A DNA stretch of 48,809 nucleotides from Dehalococcoidia bacterium (GCA_022822375.1 JAJEBU010000123.1:1-48809); one strand, 5' to 3'; numbered from the stretch's first letter, positions 29,096 through 38,918 are shown. Made by a program: numbers and translations. Notes: generated by a model not told the origin, from the letters alone.

Positions 29096-30758
29096 GGATG
29101 CGTACCCGCCGGTTGGGCTCGCGGCCCTTGCTGACGGAGGCCAGCGCCTGGTCGCTGGCCAACTGATGCTGCAGCTTGCGGATGTACGGATTCTGCGGCG
29201 CCAGGTCGATGCTGGATTGGCGGCCGGAGTGGATCTGGGAGATGGCCTCTTCCGCCTCGGACAGCGCGGCCGTGACCGCGTCGTTGGGGGATGAGCCTCT
29301 GGCCAGCGCACGCAGGCTCTTTTCCATCTGCAGCACGGTGTTGTGTTTGAGCACCACGACGGGCAGACGCTTGGATTCGGCCAGGCGCAGCTCGGGCGGT
29401 CGGCGGCGGAAGGACGGGCGCAGCGTCATGACGACATCCGCCTCCTCGATGCGCTCGGCGATGGAGACATTGACGCCGGTCTCGCGGATTGAGTCGCGCA
29501 GGCGTGCCAGAGAGACACCCAGCGGATAGATCTTCTGGTGCGGTCCGGGCGAGGCCGATTGCAGCCGCGAACGGCTCTCGCGGCGGCGGCGCAGCGGCTC
29601 CTCATGCGTCGTGCCGTTGCCGAAGGAGGGTCCCCTGCCGATCCGGCCGATTGAACCGGCCCAGCGGTGCTCGTCGGGAAACTCCGATTGCATATCGGAG
29701 AGCGCGTTGTCGCCGACGGCGGATCGGACGGAGTCAACGGAGGTGTAGACGTCTCCGTCGTCGTCCATTTCGCGGATCTCGGCGTCGACCGATTCACCGC
29801 GCAGGAGGGCATCGACGGTCGCGTCGAGTTCGGAGTGGACGGCGACGCGCGAGAAGGATTGGATCTCGACGAGCGCCTCGAACGTTGGCGGCGCCTTGCG
29901 CTCCAGCACTGACTTGCGAGTGCCGCGCCGGCGCGCCTCCTCATCGGAGAGCGTGACGGTCTGGATGCCGCCGATCAGGTCGACGAGGGTGGGATTGAGC
30001 ATCAGGTTGGCGAGCGTGTTGCCGTGCGCGGTGGCGACGAGCTGGACCCCGCGCTCGGCGATGGTGCGGGCGGCCTGCGCTTCCAGCTCGGTGCCGATCT
30101 CATCGATCACGATCACTTCGGGCATGTGGTTCTCGACGGCCTCGACCATCACAGCGTGCTGCAGTTCGGGGCGTTCGACCTGCATGCGTCGAGCACGGCC
30201 GATGCCGTCGTGGGGGATATCGCCGTCGCCACCGATCTCGTTGGAGGTATCGACGATCACGACGCGCTTGCCCTGCTCGGCGAGGACGCGCGCCGCCTCG
30301 CGGAGCAGCGTCGTTTTGCCGACGCCGGGCCGTCCGAGCAGCAGGATCGATGCGCCTTCCTTGACGAAGTCCTCGATCACCGCCACCGAGCCGGTGACGG
30401 CTCGGCCCACGCGCATCGTGAGGCCGACGACAGCGCGCTGCCGGTTGCGAATGCAGGCGATGCGGTGCAGGGTGCGAGGAATGCCGGCGCGATTGTCGGC
30501 GCCGAACTCGCCGAGCGCGGCGACGACGAGCTGCAGCTCGGCGTTGGTCACTTCGGTCTCGCGCAGGATGACCTCGCCGTCGAGGTATCGGGCGTATGGC
30601 AACCGACCGAAATCCAGCACGATCTCGAGCAAGGATTCTGCCACGCCGCGTTCTTCAACGGCGCGTCGAATGGCGGCCGGCAGCGTTGAGAGCAGGGCCT
30701 CGAGGTCGTCGGCGGAGGCTGCGGCGTTGTGCACGGAGGTCGGAGCCGGCATTGTCAT
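29085..30758 (-). CDS. R3H/SpoIIIAA (Ycf45-like) AAA ATPase, probable nucleic acid-binding
   Basis: ILLLGRPGVGKTTLLREAARVLAEQGKRVVIVDTSNEIGGDGDIPHDGIGRARRMQV; AHGNTLANLMLNPTL. Confidence 0.88.
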   Translation of the reverse strand: MTMPAPTSVHNAAASADDLEALLSTLPAAIRRAVEERGVAESLLEIVLDFGRLPYARYLDGEVILRETEVTNAELQLVVAALGEFGADNRAGIPRTLHRIACIRNRQRAVVGLTMRVGRAVTGSVAVIEDFVKEGASILLLGRPGVGKTTLLREAARVLAEQGKRVVIVDTSNEIGGDGDIPHDGIGRARRMQVERPELQHAVMVEAVENHMPEVIVIDEIGTELEAQAARTIAERGVQLVATAHGNTLANLMLNPTLVDLIGGIQTVTLSDEEARRRGTRKSVLERKAPPTFEALVEIQSFSRVAVHSELDATVDALLRGESVDAEIREMDDDGDVYTSVDSVRSAVGDNALSDMQSEFPDEHRWAGSIGRIGRGPSFGNGTTHEEPLRRRRESRSRLQSASPGPHQKIYPLGVSLARLRDSIRETGVNVSIAERIEEADVVMTLRPSFRRRPPELRLAESKRLPVVVLKHNTVLQMEKSLRALARGSSPNDAVTAALSEAEEAISQIHSGRQSSIDLAPQNPYIRKLQHQLASDQALASVSKGREPNRRVRIHGG

Positions 30759-31429
30759 CAGCCTAACCGGCCCAGCGTCGCGTGCGCCTCGCTTGGCCGT
30801 GGATTGTCGGCGCGCTGTTGACACATCTCGATGAAGTGCCGATGGATGCGGGTGTCCGCGGTCAACTCGGGGTGGAAGGTCGTTGCGAGGATTGATTGGT
30901 GCTGGACGGCGACCGGTTCGTGGTCGTGCTCGGCGCCGAGTCGCAGCAAGACGTCGACACCGTCGCCGACGGAGCGAATCCGTGGCGCGCGAATGAAGAC
31001 GGCGGGGATGGCGCCGCCGCCGAACGGGCCTGGTTCCAGGTGCGCCTCAAAGGAATCGATCTGCCGGCCAAAGGCGTTGCGTTCGACGGTCATCGGCATC
31101 AGGTGCAGCGCGGGACGGTCCAGGCTGATGATCTCTTCGGCCAGCAGGATGGCGCCGGCGCAGGTGCCCCAGAGTGGCAGACCGCGACGGCCCAGTTCGA
31201 TCAGGGGCTCTCGCAGGTCGTAGGCGATCAGCAGGCGGGCGATGGTGGTGCTCTCGCCGCCGGGGATGATCAGGCCGTCGACGTGCTGGAGCTGCTCGAG
31301 GGTCCGGACCTCGAGCGGCTGTGCTCCGGCGCGCCGGAGCGACGCGGCGTGCTCGGCAAAGTCGCCTTGCAGCGCCAGAACGCCCACGTTGACGATGCGA
31401 GAACCGTGCTGGTTCGTCATCGACCCCAT
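30758..31429 (-). CDS. pdxT: Pyridoxal 5'-phosphate synthase glutaminase subunit
   Basis: VGVLALQGDFAEHAASLRRAGA; GLIIPGGESTTIARLL; adjacent to pdxS. Confidence 0.97.
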   Translation of the reverse strand: MGSMTNQHGSRIVNVGVLALQGDFAEHAASLRRAGAQPLEVRTLEQLQHVDGLIIPGGESTTIARLLIAYDLREPLIELGRRGLPLWGTCAGAILLAEEIISLDRPALHLMPMTVERNAFGRQIDSFEAHLEPGPFGGGAIPAVFIRAPRIRSVGDGVDVLLRLGAEHDHEPVAVQHQSILATTFHPELTADTRIHRHFIEMCQQRADNPRPSEAHATLGRLG

Positions 31430-31444
31430 CTCGGAGGCCGTCGC

Positions 31445-32332
31445 CTACCAGCCCCGCTTGGCCAGGCGTTCAGGCTCGGGGATGTCTGACAGTTCGATGC
31501 CGGACATCGCTTGAGGCAGGTTGGTCGAGACGTCGGCCAGGACGTCGTCGTCCTGATAGTGGGTAACGGCGCGGACGATGGCGTCGGCCATGCGGGCCGG
31601 GTCTTCGGACTTGAAGATGCCGCTGCCGACAAAGACGCCGTCAGCGCCCAGCCGCATCATCAGTGCAGCGTCGGCCGGGGTGGCGACACCGCCGGCAGCG
31701 AAGTTGACGACGGGCAGGCGGCCGATCTCACGGGTCTCGCGGACCAGCTCGACTGGCGCGCCGAGGTCTCGTGCGTAGGAGACCAGTTCTTCGTCGCCCA
31801 TCTGTTGCAGTCGAGCGATGGCGCCTTGCACGGCGCGCATGTGGCGGACGGCCTCGACGATATTGCCGGTGCCGGCCTCGCCCTTGGTGCGGATCATGGC
31901 AGCGCCCTCCGCGATGCGGCGCAGCGCCTCGCCGAGATCGCGGCAGCCGCACACGAATGGCACCGCAAACTGGTGCTTGTTGATGTGAAACGCTTCGTCG
32001 GCGGGTGTGAGCACTTCGGACTCGTCGATGTAGTCGACGCCCAAGGCCTCGAGGATCGAGGCTTCGACGAAGTGTCCGATGCGCACCTTGGCCATGACCG
32101 GGATCGAGACGGTGTCGATGATGCCGCGAATCAGCGACGGGTCAGACATGCGGGCGACGCCGCCGGTGGCGCGGATGTCGGACGGAACGCGTTCCAGCGC
32201 CATCACCGAGCATGCGCCGGCCTCCGCCGCGATGCGCGCGTGCTCGGGCGTGACCACGTCCATGATCACGCCGCCCTTGAGCATCTGCGCCAGGCCCGCC
32301 TTCACCGTCTGCGTCGCCGTCTCAACGACCAT
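31445..32332 (-). CDS. pdxS: Pyridoxal 5'-phosphate synthase lyase subunit
   Basis: 295 aa; [45 protein letters not shown]. Confidence 0.98.
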   Translation of the reverse strand: MVVETATQTVKAGLAQMLKGGVIMDVVTPEHARIAAEAGACSVMALERVPSDIRATGGVARMSDPSLIRGIIDTVSIPVMAKVRIGHFVEASILEALGVDYIDESEVLTPADEAFHINKHQFAVPFVCGCRDLGEALRRIAEGAAMIRTKGEAGTGNIVEAVRHMRAVQGAIARLQQMGDEELVSYARDLGAPVELVRETREIGRLPVVNFAAGGVATPADAALMMRLGADGVFVGSGIFKSEDPARMADAIVRAVTHYQDDDVLADVSTNLPQAMSGIELSDIPEPERLAKRGW

Positions 32333-32487
32333 GGTTGCTCCTCAATCTCCGCTCAGTGTCTTCAGTCTATCGCGCGCTGGGCTTGGGTCTGCACGGCGGT
32401 CGCGGGCGGACGTGTCGGCGCACACAGGAGCGCCGCACACCAGAGCGCCGCTGGCAGCGACCGTTGACCGGGCCAGCCGCTGGTTGC

Positions 32488-33315
32488 TCAGGCCGTGGCT
32501 GCTTCCGAGATGACGTTCTGCAGCTCATCGACCTCACCGCCGCCGGCCATCAGATAGGAGAGGCCCTCCAGGGTCAGGTCCTCGCTGCGCAGGTCTTCTT
32601 GCAGGCGGCCGCGCTTGAAGACGAGGAATCGGTCGCCGACCCAGAAGGCGTGCTGCGGCTTGGGCGTGACCAGGATGACGCAGGTACCGCGCTGCGCGAC
32701 GCGTCGGATGAGTCGCAGGACCGCGCCCGACTGCCGTACGCCCAGCGCGGACGTCGGCTCGTCGAGGATCAGCACGCGCGCGCCGTAATAGAGCGCGCGG
32801 GCGATGGCCAGGGCCTGCCGCTCGCCGCCCGACATCGTGTAGGCGGCGCGATCGGGATCGCCCAAGTCGACGCCGAGCTTGTCCAGTTCGGCCTTCATGG
32901 TCTGCTTGGCATAGGCCACATCGAAGCGCTGGAAGATGCCCCAGCCGCGGACGGGTTCAGCGCCCATGAAGAAGTTCCGCCAGAGCGACATCAACGGCAC
33001 GATCGCTAAGTCTTGGTAGACCGCCACGATGCCAAAGGATCGGGCCTGGCGCGGAGACGTGAACTCGATCGGCGCGCCGTCGAGCAGCACGTCGCCGCTG
33101 CTCGGTGCGAGCATGCCGCAGAGCATCTTGATGAAGACTGACTTGCCCGCGCCGTTGTCGCCGACGACGCAGTTGACCTCGCCGGCGTGCAGCTGGAGGT
33201 CGACATCTTGCAGCGCGACGACAGGGCCGAAGCGTCGGCCCAGGCCGCGCGTTTCGATCACGGGCGGCTCGCGGTCGGCCTGCTGGGTGTCGTCGCTGAC
33301 TTCCATGGTGCTCAT
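32488..33315 (-). CDS. Sugar-type ABC transporter ATP-binding protein (single domain)
   Basis: GDNGAGKSVFIKMLCGML; YTMSGGERQALAIARALYYGARVLILDEPTSALG. Confidence 0.93.
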   Translation of the reverse strand: MSTMEVSDDTQQADREPPVIETRGLGRRFGPVVALQDVDLQLHAGEVNCVVGDNGAGKSVFIKMLCGMLAPSSGDVLLDGAPIEFTSPRQARSFGIVAVYQDLAIVPLMSLWRNFFMGAEPVRGWGIFQRFDVAYAKQTMKAELDKLGVDLGDPDRAAYTMSGGERQALAIARALYYGARVLILDEPTSALGVRQSGAVLRLIRRVAQRGTCVILVTPKPQHAFWVGDRFLVFKRGRLQEDLRSEDLTLEGLSYLMAGGGEVDELQNVISEAATA

Positions 33316-33328
33316 GACATGTTCCTGC

Positions 33329-34369
33329 TCAGCTCGAGCGCTGGATGCGCACCCGCTCGCCGACGATGTGGTTGATCAGCGTCGCGACGAGCAGCAAGAC
33401 GCCGAGGAAGGCCCAGCGCCAGTCGGAGTTCCAACCGGCCTGGGGAATGCCGATGAAGGCGATGCCCCAGATCAGCGCGCCGATCGCCGGGCCGACGGCT
33501 GATCCATAGCCGCCCGCCATGCGGCAGCCGCCGACGACGGCGGCGATGATGTAGAAGAACTCTGCGCCGACGCCTTGACCCGCCTGGACGGACGTGTAGC
33601 GCACGGCGTTGCTGACGCCGACGAACCAGGCGGCGCCGGCCGTCAGCATGAACAGGCCGATCTTGGTGCCGTTGACTGGTACGCCGACGGCGCGGGCGGC
33701 CTCGCGGTCGCCGCCGGTGGCGAAGATCCAGTTGCCGATCTTGGTGCGCCAGAGGATCCACGTGGCGATCACGATGAATCCGCCCCACCAGAGCAGCGAG
33801 ACGCGAAAGTCGGAAGGCGCGGTGCCAAAGACGGTCGCGACGATGGCGTGCAGCGCGTCGTAGCCGCTGGCTTCGTCGATGTTTTCGATCAGGGCGTCGC
33901 CGGTGAAGTACTTGGAGAGCGCCACGTTGGCTCCGCGCAGACCAAAGAACGTCCCGAGCGTGATCACGAAGGAGGGCAGCCCGGTCCAGACGACGAGGAC
34001 GCCGTTCCAGAGTCCGAGCGCCAGGCAGATGCCGAGCGAGAGCACGAGCGCGAGCCACAGGTTCATGCCCCACTCGGTGGCCATCACGCCGAGCAACGCG
34101 CCGGCCGTGCCGACCATGACGCCGGCGGAGAGGTCGAACTCGCCGCTGATCATCAGCAGTCCGACGGCGACGGCGATGATTCCGTAGGGCCATGCGGTGT
34201 CGAGCACGCGCGCGATGGTGGGGATCTCGAACATCGCGCCGGAGCTCGCGATACTGAAGAAGATGAACAGCAGCGCGGCCGCGACCAACGAGCCGAGCTC
34301 GGGCCGCAGAACCAGGTTCCGCGTCCACTCGCGGTTCGGTGTCAACGGTGCCAGGTGGTCGCGTAACAC
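33329..34369 (-). CDS. Sugar-type ABC transporter permease (RbsC/FrcC-like)
   Basis: Multi-TM; ISGEFDLSAGVMVGTAGALLGVMA; GLPSFVITLGTFFGLRG. Confidence 0.92.
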   Translation of the reverse strand: MLRDHLAPLTPNREWTRNLVLRPELGSLVAAALLFIFFSIASSGAMFEIPTIARVLDTAWPYGIIAVAVGLLMISGEFDLSAGVMVGTAGALLGVMATEWGMNLWLALVLSLGICLALGLWNGVLVVWTGLPSFVITLGTFFGLRGANVALSKYFTGDALIENIDEASGYDALHAIVATVFGTAPSDFRVSLLWWGGFIVIATWILWRTKIGNWIFATGGDREAARAVGVPVNGTKIGLFMLTAGAAWFVGVSNAVRYTSVQAGQGVGAEFFYIIAAVVGGCRMAGGYGSAVGPAIGALIWGIAFIGIPQAGWNSDWRWAFLGVLLLVATLINHIVGERVRIQRSS

Positions 34370-34438
34370 GTCGGCGTCGCTTTCAGAGCCGTTGGCCGCT
34401 ATCGGGCAGAGTAACTGGTAGACCCGGCACGATGGCGG

Positions 34439-35554
34439 TCACTCGCTCGCTGTCGGCTGTTGATACTTGTCGACCGCGGCGCGGACCACGGCCAGGTTGC
34501 TGTTGTCGACGAATCCAGGTCCGAGCAGAATGCCGCTGCCGGCGATCCACTGGAGCATGGCGTCGGCCAGTTCGTCGCCCTGTTCGTATCGTTGGCTGAC
34601 CTCCGCATACTGCACCAATCGCGAGTAGGCGACGGGTAGATAACCCTGCAAGTATGGCTGCTGGTCAACGGCGAACGCCACTCGACCGTCTTCAATCGCA
34701 TCAAGAATGCTGTCGTTGAGCTCAAAGACTGCATGGACGACCACGCGGCTGGCGTCGCTTTGGTCGAGCGCGTCGTTGAGTCCGTCAGAGGCCGCGTTCA
34801 TCACGGTGGTGTTCATCGTCAGCATGGAGTCGATTGACGGATCGAGGGCCAGCGCGTCGCTGATTTGGTCGGCGGTCATCCCGACGGCCGGATCGACGAA
34901 GAGGTTGGTGACCCGTCCGACGCGCGAACCAGCGCGCTGGCAGCGAGTGGTCAGCGCGATGTTGTTGCGCTCGTGCAGGACGCAGAGCAGATGAGTGGCG
35001 CCGGCATCCACGAGGCGATCGCCGACTGCGAGTCCGGCGACCGTCTCGATCTGACCGAAGTAGGAATCCGCGCCGAGCTCGGCACCGATCTCGGACCCGA
35101 CGTTGACGACATAGACGGTGGTGCCGACCACGATTGCGTCAGCGATCACTTCGGAAATGCCCTCGGGGTCTGGCAGGGAGACGACGAGGACATCGAAGCC
35201 TTGCTGAATGATTTCGTTGATCAAGCGCACCCGCTCGTTGGTATCGGGCGTCGAGCGCCAGAGCAGGTTGACGTCGAAGGCGCGAGCTGCGTCGATGGCG
35301 CCGCTGTTGACTTCGGCCCAGAAGGGGTCGCCGTCTGCGCCGTGCACGATCATCGCCACCGAGATTGGCGGCGCCAGTCCCAGCCCCAGGCGCTCACGAG
35401 CGGCGCTGGCGCAGCCGGCGGCCGAAGTACCGGCCGCGACGACGAGCAGCAAGCAGATCAGCAGGCCAATCAGCAAGCCGGGCCTCGTCCAGCTGCGTGC
35501 TGATGCGGCTGATGCAGCCGGCGCGGTCAGCGCCACGGACTCGTTGGAGCGCAT
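34439..35554 (-). CDS. Periplasmic-type sugar-binding protein 1 (lipoprotein-like)
   Basis: Start MRSNESVAL at 35554; lipobox-like AGTSAAGCASA; SVAMIVHGADGDPFWAEVNSGAIDAARAFDVNL; FAVDQQPYLQGYLPVAY. Confidence 0.88.
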   Translation of the reverse strand: MRSNESVALTAPAASAASARSWTRPGLLIGLLICLLLVVAAGTSAAGCASAARERLGLGLAPPISVAMIVHGADGDPFWAEVNSGAIDAARAFDVNLLWRSTPDTNERVRLINEIIQQGFDVLVVSLPDPEGISEVIADAIVVGTTVYVVNVGSEIGAELGADSYFGQIETVAGLAVGDRLVDAGATHLLCVLHERNNIALTTRCQRAGSRVGRVTNLFVDPAVGMTADQISDALALDPSIDSMLTMNTTVMNAASDGLNDALDQSDASRVVVHAVFELNDSILDAIEDGRVAFAVDQQPYLQGYLPVAYSRLVQYAEVSQRYEQGDELADAMLQWIAGSGILLGPGFVDNSNLAVVRAAVDKYQQPTASE

Positions 35555-36651
35555 CAGTCGTCTCCCAACTGTGGGTAGCGCCTCGCGTTGGATTGGTCGA
35601 CGAACGCTGGTCCGGTCACGAGCCGTCCAGACGCCGCCCAACGCTCCATCCCGACCAGGATGCCGACGGTCTCGGCATCGGCGTCGAGCGATTGGAAGTA
35701 GGCGAAGGCGATCGGCAAGAATCCCTGCAAGTAGGCCTGCTGATCGACAGCGAAGAGCATCTCGCCGGACTCAATCAGCTCGAGCACGGTCGGCGAGACG
35801 TCGAACGTGGCGAGCCGCGCCTGGGAGGCGGAGGATGCGATCGATTCCAAGGCGAGTTCGGCGATGCTGGAGTTGAGCGCGAGGATGCCGTCGATCGACG
35901 AGTCGGCCTGGAGCACGGCGGCGATCTCGCCGATGGTGGAGACGCGGTCGGCCGTGCCGGTCACGAACAGGCGCTGCATCGTGCCGCCGGACAGCTCGAG
36001 CGCGAGGCCGGCGTTGGCGCAGCGCGATTCGAGGCCGACGTTGCCGGCCTCGTGGATCAGGCAGAGCAGTTTGGTGACGCCAGCGGTCGCGAGCCGCTCA
36101 CCCGCGCCGAGTCCGGCGACGCCGTCGGGCTGTCCGAAGTGGGTGACCGCGCCGAAGGCGCGCCCGCGCTCCTCGCCAGAGTTGATCGACATCACGGTCA
36201 GTCCGGCGCTGACCGCGCCGCGAATGGAGTCTTCCAGCGCGTCGGGATCGGCGAGCGACACGATCAGCACGTCGTAGCCCAGCGCGACGGCGTTGTCGAC
36301 GAGGCGCACCTGCTCGCTGACGTTGCCGTCGCCGTCGTAGAGCAGTTCGATGCCGAACTCGCGCTGCGCAGCAAATGCGCCAGCGGCCACCTCGTCCCAG
36401 AAAGGATCACCGATCCCGCCGTGCGTGATCATGGCGACGCGGATATCGGTCTGGGGCAGCACGCCTGAGCCGGCAAACTGGGCGACATCGCGGTCGACGC
36501 GACACACGTAGGCGCCGATCATGGCCAGCGCAATGACCGCCGCGAGGATCACCCAGCGAGCCAAACCCTGATTGGCGAGCCGCTCGATCCGTCGGGCGAC
36601 GCTGCCCAACTCAAGGTCGATCGCGCGTGAATTGGTGCGCCGGTTTCTCAC
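35554..36651 (-). CDS. Periplasmic-type sugar-binding protein 2 (paralog of the adjacent gene)
   Basis: GTG start; RVAMITHGGIGDPFWDEVAAGAFAAQREFGIEL; FAVDQQAYLQGFLPIAF; TGPAFVDQSN. Confidence 0.86.
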   Translation of the reverse strand: MRNRRTNSRAIDLELGSVARRIERLANQGLARWVILAAVIALAMIGAYVCRVDRDVAQFAGSGVLPQTDIRVAMITHGGIGDPFWDEVAAGAFAAQREFGIELLYDGDGNVSEQVRLVDNAVALGYDVLIVSLADPDALEDSIRGAVSAGLTVMSINSGEERGRAFGAVTHFGQPDGVAGLGAGERLATAGVTKLLCLIHEAGNVGLESRCANAGLALELSGGTMQRLFVTGTADRVSTIGEIAAVLQADSSIDGILALNSSIAELALESIASSASQARLATFDVSPTVLELIESGEMLFAVDQQAYLQGFLPIAFAYFQSLDADAETVGILVGMERWAASGRLVTGPAFVDQSNARRYPQLGDD

Positions 36652-36659
36652 AGTGGCGT

Positions 36660-36666
36660 TAGGCTA
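36660..36666. promoter_or_regulatory. Candidate bidirectional -10 (TAGGCTA) between binding protein 2 (-) and metallophosphoesterase (+)
   Basis: + TAGGCT 7 nt before ATG 36673; - TAGCCT 9 nt before GTG 36651; whole intergenic gap is 21 nt. Confidence 0.5.
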
Positions 36667-36672
36667 GCAAGC

Positions 36673-37248
36673 ATGCGCATTGGCCTCATATCCGACACTC
36701 ACGTTCCCGAAGCCGGCACGGAGCTGTGGCCGCAGCTGTGGGATCGGATTCGCACGGCCGATGTCTTGCTGCACGGTGGAGACATTCACGACATCGGACT
36801 GATTGACCATCTTGAGGCCGTCGCGCCGATCTATGTCGCGCGCGGCAACGGCGACGACGGATCGGGCGGACGGCCTGTCCAACCGGAGGATCCGCGGCTG
36901 CGGGAGGCGTGGAACCTGGAGTTCGAGGGCTTCACCTTCGGACTGACGCACGATATGGCGCTGCCGGAGTGGCCGCCGTATCGGACGGTTGAGTCGATGA
37001 TGGACCACTACTTTGGCGGCCCGCGCCACGTGGTGGTCCACGGCGACACGCATGTCGCGTCGTTGGAGACGATTCGGGGCGTGCTGCTGATCAATCCCGG
37101 CAGCCCGATGTATCCGCGCAACCTCGACACGCGAATGGGGACGTTGGGCTTCATCGAGATCGAGAACGGACGCCTGCACGCCTGGCTCGAGCAGCTCGAC
37201 GAGGACGGATCGCACGTGATCCGCGAGCAGCCGAAGTACGTGTACTAG
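36673..37248 (+). CDS. YfcE-type metallophosphoesterase
   Basis: MRIGLISDTHVPEAG; VLLHGGDIHD; VARGNGD; VVHGDTH; INPGSPMYPRN. Confidence 0.93.
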   Translation: MRIGLISDTHVPEAGTELWPQLWDRIRTADVLLHGGDIHDIGLIDHLEAVAPIYVARGNGDDGSGGRPVQPEDPRLREAWNLEFEGFTFGLTHDMALPEWPPYRTVESMMDHYFGGPRHVVVHGDTHVASLETIRGVLLINPGSPMYPRNLDTRMGTLGFIEIENGRLHAWLEQLDEDGSHVIREQPKYVY

Positions 37249-37277
37249 CCAGTCATCGGATCGCGGGCGGCAGGGAA

Positions 37278-37283
37278 TACGCT
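37278..37283 (+). promoter_or_regulatory. Candidate -10 (TACGCT) for a leaderless USP transcript
   Basis: TACGCT then 6 nt (acgggc) then ATG 37290. Confidence 0.45.
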
Positions 37284-37289
37284 ACGGGC

Positions 37290-37793
37290 ATGGCTGGCAT
37301 CTCTGTGATGGTCCCGTTCGACCGCTCGCCGGAGGCGCGGCGCGGGCTGGAAGTAGCCCTGACGCTGGCTCGTGTCGACCGGCGCAAGTCCCGCGTGCTC
37401 CCAATCTATGTCGCAGAAGTCGACCGCGCCTACGCGCTCGATGCCGACCTGCCCAAGCTGCAAGCGACCGCCGAAGCCTGCGTGAGCGAGGCGGAAGACG
37501 AGGTCAAGCAGGCCAAGGTGTCGTGCGAGGTGGTGATCCTATCGGCGCGTCACGCCGGGCCGGCGATCGTCAGTGAGGCCAGCGAGACAGGCGTCGATCT
37601 GATCGTGCTGGGCGTGTCGCACGCCAACACCGTGCACGGCGGCGGCGAGCAGACGGCGCTGGCGCGTAGTTCGGGCGCGGCGATCGATCTGGGCCATACG
37701 GCGGACTACATCATCTCCCACGCGACGTGCGAAGTGATCGTGGTGCGGGAGCCGCCGCGCGGCGTGCACCGCAACGGGCTGCTGGGAGGCTGA
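37290..37793 (+). CDS. Universal stress protein family
   Basis: SVMVPFDRSPEARRGLEVALTLAR; VDLIVLGVSHAN; HATCEVIVVREP. Confidence 0.8.
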   Translation: MAGISVMVPFDRSPEARRGLEVALTLARVDRRKSRVLPIYVAEVDRAYALDADLPKLQATAEACVSEAEDEVKQAKVSCEVVILSARHAGPAIVSEASETGVDLIVLGVSHANTVHGGGEQTALARSSGAAIDLGHTADYIISHATCEVIVVREPPRGVHRNGLLGG

Positions 37794-37795
37794 TC

Positions 37796-38239
37796 GTGCG
37801 CGTCGTGATCATGGGCTGCGGGCGGCTCGGCTCGATGCTGGCTGGCGAGCTGGACGCGGAGGGCCATCACGTGACCGTGATCGACATCGATCAGGCTGCG
37901 TTCAACTGGCTGGGCGACGGATTCTCCGGGACGCGCGTGGTCGGACCCGGCGAGGACAGCGCGATCCAGGAGGTCGCAGGCGTCAAGCATGCGGACGTCT
38001 TTCTGGCGCTCGCCAACGGAGATAACCGCAACGCGATGGCGGTGCAGGTGGCCAAGCACATCCACGGCGCGCCGCGCGTCGTCGCGCGCATATACGATCC
38101 GGACCGGGCCGAGGTCTACCAGCAGCTGGGCATCAACGTCGTCAACCCGACGACGATTCTCGACCAGATGGTGCGCGAGGCGGCCTTCGCGACGTCGCCC
38201 GAGTCCGATGCGCCGTCGTCCGACGGGGACGGGGTCTAG
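37796..38239 (+). CDS. TrkA-N (RCK-N) domain protein
   Basis: GTG start; VRVVIMGCGRLGSMLAGELDAEGHHVTVIDIDQAAF; ARIYDPDRAEVYQQLG. Confidence 0.88.
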   Translation: MRVVIMGCGRLGSMLAGELDAEGHHVTVIDIDQAAFNWLGDGFSGTRVVGPGEDSAIQEVAGVKHADVFLALANGDNRNAMAVQVAKHIHGAPRVVARIYDPDRAEVYQQLGINVVNPTTILDQMVREAAFATSPESDAPSSDGDGV

Positions 38240-38243
38240 GCAG

Positions 38244-38906
38244 ATGTACATCGTGATCGTCGGCGGCGGCAAAGTCGGTCGAGGCGCGGCGCGCGATCTA
38301 ATCGGAATGGGCCATGAAGTCTGCGTGATCGAGCGCGAAGCGGACACCGCCTGGTCGATCAACCATGAGTTGGGCGAGGTGGCGTTGGTCGGCGACGGCA
38401 CGGAAGTCCATGTCCAGCAGGCCGCCGGGATGAACCGCGCAGACGTGGTGGTCGCCTGTACGGGCCGTGACCAGGCCAATCTCGCAGTGGGCCAGACCGC
38501 TGCGACTCGATTCGGCGCAGGCAAGGTGATCGCGCGGATCAACGATCCGCGCAACGAGAGCATCTTCCGAGCGCTGGGCTTCGACAACACGGTCTCGGCG
38601 ACGACATCGATCGTGAACGCCATCGAACTCGAGGTGAACAAGGGCTTGCAGAGTCTGACGCGGCTGACGCAGCTGGCGTCGAGCTCGTTCATGCTCAGCC
38701 AGCAACGGGTGGCTGAACAGTCATCGGTGGTGGGTTGCACGGTGCGCGAGCTGCGTCTGCCGCCGAGTACGCTGCTCGTGCTCGTCGTACGCGAGGGCGA
38801 CGACGCGCTCATTCCCGGCCCGAACACCACGATCCACGCTTCGGATCTCGTCATCGCAGTCACGCACGTGCAGCATGAGGCAGCCTTGCGGGCGGCGCTG
38901 ACATGA
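38244..38906 (+). CDS. TrkA-N/TrkA-C potassium-uptake regulator
   Basis: MYIVIVGGGKVGRGAARDLIGMGHEVCVIERE; ARINDPRNESIFRALGFDNTVSAT; C-terminal RCK-C-like region. Confidence 0.9.
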   Translation: MYIVIVGGGKVGRGAARDLIGMGHEVCVIEREADTAWSINHELGEVALVGDGTEVHVQQAAGMNRADVVVACTGRDQANLAVGQTAATRFGAGKVIARINDPRNESIFRALGFDNTVSATTSIVNAIELEVNKGLQSLTRLTQLASSSFMLSQQRVAEQSSVVGCTVRELRLPPSTLLVLVVREGDDALIPGPNTTIHASDLVIAVTHVQHEAALRAALT

Positions 38907-38918
38907 AATGACTCACCG

